Part shown: one piece after another, positions 34,703 through 41,987 of the stretch
Numbering within the stretch: position 1 is the stretch's first letter
How the letters are laid out: each line of letters starts with the position of its first letter
Assembly: GCA_900541895.1 (NCBI GenBank)
Contig: UWSI01000001.1
Location: forward strand, 112,810-176,809
DNA length: 64,000 bases
Source: an uncultured Actinomyces sp.
Lineage (GTDB): Bacteria; Actinomycetota; Actinomycetes; Actinomycetales; Actinomycetaceae
Direction of reading: 5' to 3'
Notes under the pieces: generated by a model
What the model was told of the DNA's origin: nothing
The model's database searches: none
The model's input: only the letters and a program-made list of their open reading frames with translations
Position numbers and translations under genes: made by a program

Positions 34703-36019
34703 ATGGCTGTACTACCCACGGGAAGCGATGAGGCAATCCTCCGTCTAGCCGACGGCACGGTGAAACAGCGAAATCTTCTGACCGGAACTGAAGTGTGGAC
34801 GGTTCCCGGTCGAGCTCATCGTCCCCTGACTCGTCCCGGTTCCACGCCGCCCCTGATTGATCACGATGCCGACGGGCATCATTGTGCATTCTGCTCGGCG
34901 CGCTATCTTGAGACTCCACCGGAGAAGGCCCGTGTGATCCGCACACACGCAGGGGAATGGGAAACTCTCCACGGCCTCGGCGCAGAGAAACTTGGGGATA
35001 CGGTTGCGGAGTTTCGGCGAATTCCCAATCTTTTTGAGATCGTTTCGTACAACTATTGGCACCTCAACCACGGTCATGTTCCTTCCGAGGCCGAGAGGCG
35101 TAGGATGGCGGAATACCTGGCCTCGCCACAGGGGTACGACCACGTGATGCGCGTGGTGCGCGCACGCTTCATGGCCTCGGGCGGGAGCGAAGAAAAGTTC
35201 GCCGCCCTTTCGGATTCTGAAAAACTCAGCCAAGCGAATGGGTTCTTTTCCGGCGGGCATGATCTGATTATCGGGCGACGTCACTACGTTGATGGAGCGA
35301 AGGATACATCCCAGTTAGCTTCGGCTGGGACGCTTACGCCCGAGGAACACTTCCAGTACATGTCGATGACCGTGCGGGCGATGCGGGATCTGTACGACTT
35401 GGATCCGGCAGTGAAGTACGTGGTGGCTTTCCAGAACTGGCTCAAGCCTGCGGGTGCGTCTTTTGATCACCTGCATAAGCAGCTTGTGGCAATTGATGAG
35501 TTCTCGACGCAGACGCATGATGAGATTGAGCGCGTGCGCACCTATCCGGGGATTTATGACGAACTCTTGAAGATTGCTGTGACCCGTGGGCTGATTTTGG
35601 CACAAAACGATCACGCCGTGGCAATGGCTGGGTTTGGGCATCGCTATCCTTCCTTGGCGATTTGGCCGCTTCACGCGCCGGCTGAGCCTTGGGAGTACTC
35701 CCCCGAGCAATTGCGAGGCATCAGTGACCTTGTGCACGCCATGCACGCGGCGACGGGTGCAGAGGTTCCGTGTAACGAAGAGTGGTACTACCGGCCTCCG
35801 AGTTCATCGATTCCTATGCGCATGAGGATTTTGATCAAGTGGAGGATTTCAACGATCGCCGGTTTTGAGGGCGGGACAAGGATCTACCTCAATACGATTG
35901 ATCCCTGGACTGTGCACCAGCGGATGCTGGAACGCTTGGTTGTTATGCGGGATGAATGTTCAATCGCGCAGATGAAGCTGGGTGAAGAATGCAAGGTCAC
36001 ACCGCTGTTGCTGAGGTAA
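34703..36019 (+). CDS. DUF4921 family, HIT/GalT-like protein
   Basis: 438 aa. A zinc-type HCAFCSARYLETPPEK near residue 55 and a histidine-triad-like SFDHLHKQLVAIDEF near 255 place it in the GalT/HIT superfamily (galactose-1-phosphate uridylyltransferase relatives); NEEWYYRPPSSS and TIAGFEGGTRIYLNTIDP are further conserved-looking blocks. DUF4921 is mostly actinobacterial and its substrate is not known to me. The active-site form is H-x-H-x-Q-like (HLHKQ), so nucleotidyl transfer or hydrolysis is plausible. No galactose genes are near. Confidence 0.82.
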   Translation: MAVLPTGSDEAILRLADGTVKQRNLLTGTEVWTVPGRAHRPLTRPGSTPPLIDHDADGHHCAFCSARYLETPPEKARVIRTHAGEWETLHGLGAEKLGDTVAEFRRIPNLFEIVSYNYWHLNHGHVPSEAERRRMAEYLASPQGYDHVMRVVRARFMASGGSEEKFAALSDSEKLSQANGFFSGGHDLIIGRRHYVDGAKDTSQLASAGTLTPEEHFQYMSMTVRAMRDLYDLDPAVKYVVAFQNWLKPAGASFDHLHKQLVAIDEFSTQTHDEIERVRTYPGIYDELLKIAVTRGLILAQNDHAVAMAGFGHRYPSLAIWPLHAPAEPWEYSPEQLRGISDLVHAMHAATGAEVPCNEEWYYRPPSSSIPMRMRILIKWRISTIAGFEGGTRIYLNTIDPWTVHQRMLERLVVMRDECSIAQMKLGEECKVTPLLLR

Positions 36020-36090
36020 GGGTTTTAGGCGGTTTGCCGTCGTTCGTTTACTGTTTGCGCGCGGGCAAGATGATCGAGTTCCCGGCTTTT

Positions 36091-36273
36091 CGGGCATGAC
36101 AAAGGCGAGAGACCCGAGGCCTGCCCGAAAAAACGGTGGGCTGGCTGGCTTCCCTCGCCTTATGCAAATGTCGGGCCTTCAGCCCCCGCGTTGAATCGTG
36201 CTGTTATTTCAAGCCTGGCGGAGGGTACCAACCCGACAGGTCGAGCTTAACAGGGATTTATCAGGAAAGCTAG
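36091..36273 (+). repeat. Copy A of a 185-bp structured direct repeat (candidate ncRNA)
   Basis: Near-identical to 37179-37360 in the same orientation. Retained paired segments: CGGGCA/TGCCCG (36091, 36122), AAGGCGAG/CTCGCCTT (36102-36109, 36154-36161), GGGC-cttca-GCCC, GGGT-acca-ACCC and CGAC-ag-GTCG. No ORF. It could be a structured RNA or a mobile-element end. The remaining sequence of the 36020-36391 gap shows no gene. Confidence 0.75.
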
Positions 36274-36350
36274 ACTTGGCTTGCGCTGTACGCACTTCAA
36301 GAAACCGCGTGGAAATTGTTTGGGTAGCAAGCAGCAGTGAGGCAACATTG

Positions 36351-36379
36351 ATTTGTAGCCCCGCGCGTGCGGGGAAAAT
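36351..36379 (+). CRISPR. Isolated, degenerate type I-E-like CRISPR repeat unit
   Basis: CCCCGCGCGTGCGGGG followed by AAAAT; about 20 of 29 positions match the unit at 37023. A single copy with no regular spacers and no cas genes in the window, so a remnant or solo repeat rather than an array. Confidence 0.45.
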
Positions 36380-36391
36380 GAAGAGGGAGAA

Positions 36392-36655
36392 TTAGGCGTG
36401 CTGCCTGTCGTACAGGCAGTCCTCCCAGTACTCCCGGATCAATTCTTCGTTGTACCCCCTTACAAGGCCGTCGATTAGATTTTCCGGAATGTCTGCTCCG
36501 TAAATAGTGAGGTCTCCGATAATTTTCATCGTGAGCGATTCGTCCTCGGCTATTTCAAGAAGAAACTTACTCTCCTCATCTTCGAGAACGGGAATAGGAA
36601 GGATGCTGTCTGCATATTTGATAAGGTCTTCGACCGTATACATTGCTTCAGTCAT
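36392..36655 (-). CDS. Small acidic protein of unknown function
   Basis: 87 aa from ATG at 36655 (GGGAG upstream; the longer frame begins at 36673). Sequence MTEAMYTVEDLIKYADSILP... is strongly acidic, with Asp/Glu in every segment, mixed helix/strand, no signal or TM. No family recognised. Codon use (TTA, ATA, AGA) and lower GC than its neighbours suggest acquisition. It lies between the two 185-bp repeats and the two CRISPR-repeat-like units. Its 3' end holds a CTGCCTGT-cgt-ACAGGCAG hairpin. It could be an immunity, antitoxin or anti-defence protein; that is speculation. Confidence 0.6.
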   Translation of the reverse strand: MTEAMYTVEDLIKYADSILPIPVLEDEESKFLLEIAEDESLTMKIIGDLTIYGADIPENLIDGLVRGYNEELIREYWEDCLYDRQHA

Positions 36656-37022
36656 GATCACTCCCTCACTCAACTGGTGTCAATTTACCATTTGATACGC
36701 GAAGTGCGCCTACGCCTCCAACGGGATGTGTAGTGATTGTTGCGCCCTTTGTCGCGTGTTTACCTCTCACGCTTATTTGCCCGCTCCATTAACTGTGCTG
36801 TATGCGTAAATTCGGCACCCTTGTTGCGTAATCCTAAGAGACGTCGGATTGGTAATTGTTAGAAACGCGGCCCTGATAATGTCGGTGTTGCTCCAGGTTC
36901 TTGGGAAGGAGATTTGTCCTGGCCTCATTTCGCGTTCTGCTTGCCTGTATGAGTGTCCGCCCGTACACTTCCCGTTTGCTTTTGTTGTCGCGTATAGATT
37001 GTGGTCAATCACCGCCTGCGTT

Positions 37023-37051
37023 GGGCTCATCCCCGTGCGTGCGGGGAAAAC
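37023..37051 (+). CRISPR. Isolated type I-E-like CRISPR repeat unit (29 nt)
   Basis: Begins GGGCTCAT, core CCCCGTGCGTGCGGGG, ends AAAAC: length, palindromic core and ends match type I-E repeats of Actinobacteria. No second copy at the expected 61-nt period on either side. Confidence 0.5.
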
Positions 37052-37178
37052 AAGAATCGTCACAAGTGCCACGTGTGCTCAGAGAACTCACCCAAGATAA
37101 CACTGTAGCTAGTGCATTTCGCGCCATCGCAACCTCGCGCATTCGAAATACAGCCGATTCAGCGTCACTGCAATTCGC

Positions 37179-37360
37179 CGGGCATGACAAAGGCGAGAGA
37201 CCCGAGGCCTGCCCGGGGTAAATGGTGGGCTGGCTGGCTTCCCTCGCCTTATGCAAATGTCGGGCCTTCAGCCTCCACTTTCTCTTGGCCATTTATTTCA
37301 GGCTCGCGGGGGTACCAACCCGACAGGTCGAGCGTAACAGAGTTTTATCAGGAAAGCTAG
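37179..37360 (+). repeat. Copy B of the 185-bp structured direct repeat
   Basis: Same orientation as copy A, offset about 1,088 bp. Both copies keep all paired arms; in one hairpin GGGC/GCCC becomes GGGC/GCCT, preserving pairing through G-U. It ends with the shared ATCAGGAAAGCTAG. Confidence 0.75.
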
Positions 37361-37400
37361 GCTTTGCATGCACTCACAACACTGCGGACGTTCTGCCGAA

Positions 37401-37439
37401 TAAAAAACTTGTGGCCCCAACATCAGTTGGGGCCACAAG
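37401..37439 (-). terminator. Terminator of tRNA-Ser
   Basis: 14-bp perfect stem (37408-37421, 37426-37439, loop ATCA), followed on the minus strand by TTTTTT; 9 nt past the tRNA 3' end. Confidence 0.9.
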
Positions 37440-37447
37440 CCTAAACG

Positions 37448-37534
37448 CGGTAGCGCAGGGATTTGAACCCTGGGTGGCTGTTACACCACACAGCATTTCG
37501 AGTGCTGCACCTTCGGCCGCTCGGACACGCTACC
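37448..37534 (-). tRNA. tRNA-Ser (anticodon CGA)
   Basis: 87 nt with a class II long variable arm. Acceptor GGTAGCG/CGCTACC, anticodon loop CTCGAAA (CGA, reads UCG), T-loop GGTTCAAATC; 3' CCA not encoded. Divergent from the SCP-like gene. Its 3' side borders the repeat-containing accessory stretch, a usual integration position. Confidence 0.93.
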
Positions 37535-37600
37535 TCGGCACACCACAATAGCGGATCTGGCAGGATGGGGCAATTCCACGCCAACATAGACGAAGCGACC

Positions 37601-37606
37601 TAGACT
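37601..37606 (+). promoter_or_regulatory. -10 box of leaderless promoter
   Basis: TAGACT, 6 nt before the ATG at 37613; no Shine-Dalgarno. Confidence 0.4.
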
Positions 37607-37612
37607 GACGAC

Positions 37613-37984
37613 ATGGCAAAACGGCGTATCGATCCAGCAGAAGGCCACACCGCACTCCTCACGTGGTATCGCGCCCCCGAAGACGCTACGCGACAGACTC
37701 TCTTCACCGCCGTACGCTACACGCTTGAAGAAATTGCCGAGCTTCACCCCGGTCGAGCCGTCGAACTCCGCGTTCCCCCGGCCGGTGCCACTCAGATCCT
37801 CCCAGGAACAACTCACCGCCGAGGGACTCCCCCGGCGGTGATCGAAATGTCGCCAGAAACCTGGCTCAAACTCGCATGCGGAATGCTGGACTGGAAAGAC
37901 GCGCTCTCCCACGGGGATCTTCAGGCCTCGGGACAGCGCACCGATCTGTCCACCTATCTTCCGCTATTTTCTAATTTGCGATAG
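37613..37984 (+). CDS. Sterol-carrier (SCP2-like) family protein
   Basis: 123 aa. Resembles the small actinobacterial SCP family: AVRYTLEEIAELHPGRAVELRVPPAGATQILPGTTHRRGTPPAVIEMSPETWLKLACGMLDW. The SCP2 fold has a hydrophobic pocket for lipids; in bacteria the ligand is unknown. Leaderless promoter upstream. The 3' end overlaps the DUF4235 gene tail to tail by 14 nt. Confidence 0.83.
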   Translation: MAKRRIDPAEGHTALLTWYRAPEDATRQTLFTAVRYTLEEIAELHPGRAVELRVPPAGATQILPGTTHRRGTPPAVIEMSPETWLKLACGMLDWKDALSHGDLQASGQRTDLSTYLPLFSNLR

Positions 37985-38264
37985 CCGGCTGATCAAGATC
38001 CGACAGGATCTGCGACACGGCTTCAACCGGCGCAAACCACTTATTCGTCTTGTTCACCACTCCACGCTGAGCAACCGCCGCAATAGCTGCAGAGACCGCG
38101 GCGAAGGTTACCACTGAAACCAAGGATGCCGTACCATCATCATCCTGAGGTGCGGCCTGACCTGTCACAGCCTTCCAGCCCAGCTCCGCAACCTTCCCGG
38201 CCACGAAACCTACGGCCATAGACAGCCCTGCGGTAATGAGTTTCTGACTGAGACTGCTTTCCAT
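37971..38264 (-). CDS. DUF4235 membrane protein
   Basis: 97 aa from ATG at 38264 with AAGGAG 6 nt upstream. Two hydrophobic helices (KLITAGLSMAVGFVAGKVAELGWKAVTG and VSVVTFAAVSAAIAAVAQRG) and a polar end, the DUF4235 pattern common in Actinobacteria; function unknown. Confidence 0.83.
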   Translation of the reverse strand: MESSLSQKLITAGLSMAVGFVAGKVAELGWKAVTGQAAPQDDDGTASLVSVVTFAAVSAAIAAVAQRGVVNKTNKWFAPVEAVSQILSDLDQPAIAN

Positions 38265-38356
38265 GATGACTCCTTGCATCAGATCGCATCGAACACTCGA
38301 TACCAACATTTTGCCCTATGACCGCGGGAATATCTCTCCTTCCATGCGCTATTGCT

Positions 38357-38362
38357 TAGACT
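38357..38362 (+). promoter_or_regulatory. -10 box of leaderless promoter
   Basis: TAGACT, 6 nt before the GTG at 38369. Confidence 0.4.
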
Positions 38363-38368
38363 GGTACG

Positions 38369-39397
38369 GTGCGAAAGACCAAGACCGCCTCTCCGTCCCT
38401 CCAACGCTCAGTGCATCTGCGCCGTCTTACCAGCACGCTCCTGGGCGCGCTAGCCCTCAGTGCGTGCTCTCCCTCCATCCCACAGGGAGCCCAATGGACG
38501 GATGACCCCTTCCGCACAGACTCAACGTCTTCAGCTCAGGGGCTCTCGGCCTCGGCAACGAAGAACCGTGCAGCCACAGGCAATACTGACGGAATCCCAC
38601 GAGGAAGCGGAACCCTACGCATCGCTTACACACCCGGCTGGCGCCTCCCCACTGATTACATCTCTGCTTTCGAGGCCGCCAGTGGTTACACCATTGAGCA
38701 GAGCGAGTACGCTCCGAATTCTTCGCAAAATGCCGACGTCATCTTTGGTGTCGATTCAAAACAAGCCACAGCTTTGGGGACAGCAATCTCCATCGGCAAT
38801 GACCCTGTATGTGCGTGGGCTGATCGCTCATGGTTCTCTGCAAATAGCAAGGCGCTCCCCTCTTCACTCAAGGATCTTTCTTCGGCAAACTTCGCCCCTC
38901 TGACCGCGATTCCTTCCCAGGATTCCGAGGCCGGCGCCGCGTTCGCTACGAAAGCCACCTCAGCCCTCGGCGAGGACTACGAGGGCTGGAAAGAAAACCT
39001 GAACGACGCGCATTCGATCATTCCCTCCGCAGCGGAGGCCCTGGGGCAGTGGACCGCTACCCCTGCGGATGATCGTCTTTCGCTCATTTCGGGTGCGACG
39101 AGTGCTCAGGGCTCCCACCAACGTCCGATCCTCATCTGGGATGCGCGCCTAGCGGTTGCCGCAGCCTCCAACACTGGCACTGAAAGCCGCGCTGAGGCTA
39201 TCCCGGGGACGTGCGTGGATTTAACCGTTTCAGCCGCAGTCCCGCAGTCGTCTTCGAATTCCGAGGCTGCCCATTCCTTCCAAGCATTCCTCGAATCCCA
39301 GCTGGGGAAGAATGCTGCGGCCTATGCGGGACTTGCCTACAACGATGGAGTACCCGAGGATTCGCAGGCCGCGTGGTTCATGAAGCCGGTGAAGTAG
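38369..39397 (+). CDS. Lipoprotein resembling ABC substrate-binding proteins
   Basis: 342 aa, GTG start. Signal peptide with lipobox LALSAC (Cys near 33). After a Ser/Thr-rich linker, residues about 75-340 resemble type II periplasmic-binding folds (thiamine/iron-binding type): GTLRIAYTPGWRLPTDYISAFEAASGYTIEQSEY, ADVIFGVDSKQATALGTAI, NDPVCAWADRSWF. No permease or ATPase gene is near, so it is an orphan binding protein or a signalling relative. It overlaps the next gene tail to tail by 20 nt. Confidence 0.75.
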   Translation: MRKTKTASPSLQRSVHLRRLTSTLLGALALSACSPSIPQGAQWTDDPFRTDSTSSAQGLSASATKNRAATGNTDGIPRGSGTLRIAYTPGWRLPTDYISAFEAASGYTIEQSEYAPNSSQNADVIFGVDSKQATALGTAISIGNDPVCAWADRSWFSANSKALPSSLKDLSSANFAPLTAIPSQDSEAGAAFATKATSALGEDYEGWKENLNDAHSIIPSAAEALGQWTATPADDRLSLISGATSAQGSHQRPILIWDARLAVAAASNTGTESRAEAIPGTCVDLTVSAAVPQSSSNSEAAHSFQAFLESQLGKNAAAYAGLAYNDGVPEDSQAAWFMKPVK

Positions 39398-40853
39398 GCA
39401 GGACGCCTGCAACCTTTGCTTTTGCCTGAAGTCGTTCTTTCTTACGCTCTCTGACCCATTGGTGGCATGCGCGCGCTGAAAGAGCCAATAGAGCAAGCAC
39501 TCCCAAAGACGAACGGATCAGCGTCGTCAACACAATGTGTGTCGCGCCCGAACTAGCAATGTCTGCGGCAGCGAAAATAATGTCGGCGCTCAGGGCCGTC
39601 AGAAGAATAATCCGGGCACGAGGATGCCCATTCCACGTCATGACAGCAGTAATGATCTCCATGACAAGAAGAATCACGGTTACAAGAGCGACAATCAGCC
39701 TCATCGACAAAATATAGAATTGCGCATTGGCGACATCATCAATGCCGATGACATTAAGTGCAATGTACTTCCACGGATTTTGAAGGACTAGGTAAGTCTG
39801 GAACAGCTCGGTTGCGAACATAAGCGCAACCAGGACCATGCCGACAACCAGCTGGACCGGACGTTGGCGATGTGCTTGAGAATCGACATCATGGGCATCT
39901 GCCATTTCATGGGCATCATCATCATTGGGCTCAACGTCTTGAACGTCCAATAGGTATAGGTCACCATCGGTGATGACGCGATCCCCACCACCATTTTTAT
40001 CGTGGTAGGAGCTGAAGAAATCGGGAAGAATCTCAAGCTCTGCCGCGGGGTTAGCGAAGAGGACATCATCAACAATGAAGTTGCGCTCGATGTCGATATC
40101 GGCGTCGATCTTATGGGTGATTTGGAAGGTCAAAAGACTCAATCCGACAGCACGATCAAAGGTTCCCGCTGCGAGCCATTCAACGCGACGACCACCCGGA
40201 AGAACCCATCCATCGGGCGTACGCCAAAAACGTACGTGATGACGTTCTGAAGAACGACCGGGAACGCCTTTTTGGTAGGCGAAGTCCTGCTTACGCCCAA
40301 AGAGCAGAAGGTTTGAAACCGGCGCAGCTTCGTAGCTTTTACGACTGACAAAGGCCCGTATCACTCGAAAAACTGTATGGGGAGTGATCGGGTCAGCGCG
40401 CACCCATCCGGCCGCAGTCATGGCAGCATGAATATCGATCTCGCTACCGACAAGAGCAAGGTTCACTGGGTCACCGAGGAGACCATCAGCAGTCCTGGTT
40501 CGACCGATAAAGTAGTCGGGAACATACAGCCACGTGAGCAACTGATGAATTCTGGGAAGTGCGAGGTAAGCGGTAACTGCCCAACAGATCAGGAACCACG
40601 CGATAGCGGTAGGTTTGAGTTTGATTGACCCCGCCAAGAAAACATAGGCGAGCCATAGCGTTGCCACACCAGAGAAGATAAAGAACAAGGCATCGACAAC
40701 ATCGTCGAAACCCCAGTCGCGATCCTGCGCAAACGAGAGTTTGTCAGAGGCGCGCTGGTAAACAGGGGGCTTCCGGGGACGCGAGCGCGAATGAGCGGAG
40801 GCGTTTTCACCTTCATCGCTCGACACAGTGGCCGGTACGCGGTTCTCGCTCAT
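39378..40853 (-). CDS. LssY_C-domain membrane protein
   Basis: 491 aa. Two N-terminal TM helices (about 52-72, 82-102), then an LssY C-terminal domain (about 125-280) with GDPVNLALVGSEIDIHAAMTAAGWVRADPI, LLLFGRKQDFAYQKGV, RHHVRFWRTPDGWVLPGGRRVEWLAAGTFDRAVGLS and THKIDADIDIERNFIV, then an acidic linker and four C-terminal TM helices. LssY_C was named from the Legionella lss secretion locus; its biochemical role is unknown. GAGGAAGGG precedes the ATG. Confidence 0.83.
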   Translation of the reverse strand: MSENRVPATVSSDEGENASAHSRSRPRKPPVYQRASDKLSFAQDRDWGFDDVVDALFFIFSGVATLWLAYVFLAGSIKLKPTAIAWFLICWAVTAYLALPRIHQLLTWLYVPDYFIGRTRTADGLLGDPVNLALVGSEIDIHAAMTAAGWVRADPITPHTVFRVIRAFVSRKSYEAAPVSNLLLFGRKQDFAYQKGVPGRSSERHHVRFWRTPDGWVLPGGRRVEWLAAGTFDRAVGLSLLTFQITHKIDADIDIERNFIVDDVLFANPAAELEILPDFFSSYHDKNGGGDRVITDGDLYLLDVQDVEPNDDDAHEMADAHDVDSQAHRQRPVQLVVGMVLVALMFATELFQTYLVLQNPWKYIALNVIGIDDVANAQFYILSMRLIVALVTVILLVMEIITAVMTWNGHPRARIILLTALSADIIFAAADIASSGATHIVLTTLIRSSLGVLALLALSARACHQWVRERKKERLQAKAKVAGVLPTSPAS

Positions 40854-41335
40854 GTCCCTTCCTCACGCGTGTATGTATGGCCATAAGCCTAGTCTGAGAA
40901 GACTCATCCTTCCGCTTTTCTGAGAGTCTGTATTCTCATCGTGCGCACCTCGACAGCACTGGCTTATTGACCTGATAACCTCACCGTGAGACTTCAAGAG
41001 AAGAGATTGAGGGCGCCCGGAAAGAGACTCAACAGGCGCCCTCTTGGAAACGCAGAATGTCAGGGGGTGTTTTACGTCTCCGTTCCTCACGTTAGCGCCG
41101 ATGAGAAACCATTCAGATGTTTTCACTTCTGTGTTCTTCTGGAAATTTTCCCTTGAATACGAAGGCTTTGAACAGAAGTGACAACCTTGTCTACCACAAT
41201 AAAACGGCGTAGTGCGTTTTACGTAAACCTAAAGTGCCAGCACGAGAGACACGCAAATTAAACACCCCCCAGCCTTAAAAAGGACTTTAGTCCCACTCTC
41301 TACTGGGAGGTTGTTCAACTCAGCAAACTCTGTGC
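40854..41335. other. 480-bp intergenic region
   Basis: Contains a terminator-like hairpin (41009-41043) and short palindromes such as GGACTTTAGTCC near 41281, but no ORF with a ribosome site. It probably holds the LssY gene promoter and the FMN reductase 3' UTR. Confidence 0.5.
41009..41043 (-). terminator. Terminator-like hairpin
   Basis: 9-bp stem GAGGGCGCC/GGCGCCCTC with a 17-nt loop, followed on the minus strand by a pyrimidine run; about 290 nt downstream of the FMN reductase gene. Confidence 0.5.
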
Positions 41336-41884
41336 TCAGGCGTACGAACGAATGTAGTCCGCAAATTTTTCAATAGCTGACTTCACAAATCCCTGAGTTG
41401 CCGCATCAATAAAGCGACCATCTTCGCCGATATCCTCATGCGACATCTTCATGTACACCTCGGGCTGTGTCATCAACAAGGGGTTGAAGAACTCAAGCGC
41501 CTGACGGGTTGAGATCTGCCCAATAGCAGCACCGACCGCTCCCCTAGATGCGCCCACAACATAAACCGGCTTACCACCGATGGGGTTGGATCCCCACGGA
41601 CGGCCAAACCAGTCGATAGCATTCTTCAGACCACCGGGAATCGAGCGGCCATACTCAGGGGTTGCAATCAGAACGGCATCCGCATCTTCAAGGATCTTCT
41701 TGAAATCAGTAGCAATCTGCGGATAGTTCGCATCGTAATCAGGGCTGTACAGCGGCAGCTTCGAGAAATCAGCCTCAACAAACTCCAGATCAGCCGGAGC
41801 ATCGGCAATCATCGCACCAACCAACTTGCGGTTAATGGAGTTCAAGGACAGCGAACCTATGATGTAAGCGACCTTGTAAGTCAT
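41336..41884 (-). CDS. NADPH-dependent FMN reductase
   Basis: 182 aa flavodoxin-like fold: GSLSLNSINRKL (FMN phosphate loop), ATPEYGRSIPGGLKNAIDW (the family PEYN..PG-LKNaiDW motif, with G for N), VVGASRGAVGA. These cytoplasmic enzymes (YieF/ChrR/azoreductase type) reduce quinones, chromate or azo compounds with NAD(P)H. GAAAGG lies ten nt before the ATG. A monocistronic gene. Confidence 0.9.
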   Translation of the reverse strand: MTYKVAYIIGSLSLNSINRKLVGAMIADAPADLEFVEADFSKLPLYSPDYDANYPQIATDFKKILEDADAVLIATPEYGRSIPGGLKNAIDWFGRPWGSNPIGGKPVYVVGASRGAVGAAIGQISTRQALEFFNPLLMTQPEVYMKMSHEDIGEDGRFIDAATQGFVKSAIEKFADYIRSYA

Positions 41885-41987
41885 GGGATAAGCCTTTCTT
41901 CCAGGAGCCGCTTTCGAGCAGCACTGCAGGCATGAACGTCACCCAGATTCCGGTTTATTCCGACCTAAGATCTAGATCACAGAAGAT

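Larger units (their letters stand above)
36656..37447. other. Gene-poor accessory stretch
   Basis: About 790 bp without a convincing gene. It holds a complete 29-nt CRISPR-like repeat (37023-37051), repeat copy B (37179-37360) and the tRNA-Ser terminator. Short frames here lack ribosome sites and family resemblance. Base composition is more AT-rich than the flanks, consistent with a decayed insertion beside tRNA-Ser. Confidence 0.7.

Noticed and set aside
36351..37051. A functional CRISPR array
   Set aside because: Only two units 672 bp apart, one degenerate, with a coding gene between them and no cas genes; treated as isolated repeats.
36773..37292. Several 80-108-codon frames in the accessory stretch
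   Set aside because: They overlap the CRISPR-like repeat and structured repeat copy B on both strands, lack ribosome sites and show no domain.
39378..39397. Frameshift or assembly error from the 20-nt overlap of two genes
   Set aside because: Both products have plausible C-termini, and similar tail-to-tail overlaps occur at 7297-7313 and 37971-37984.
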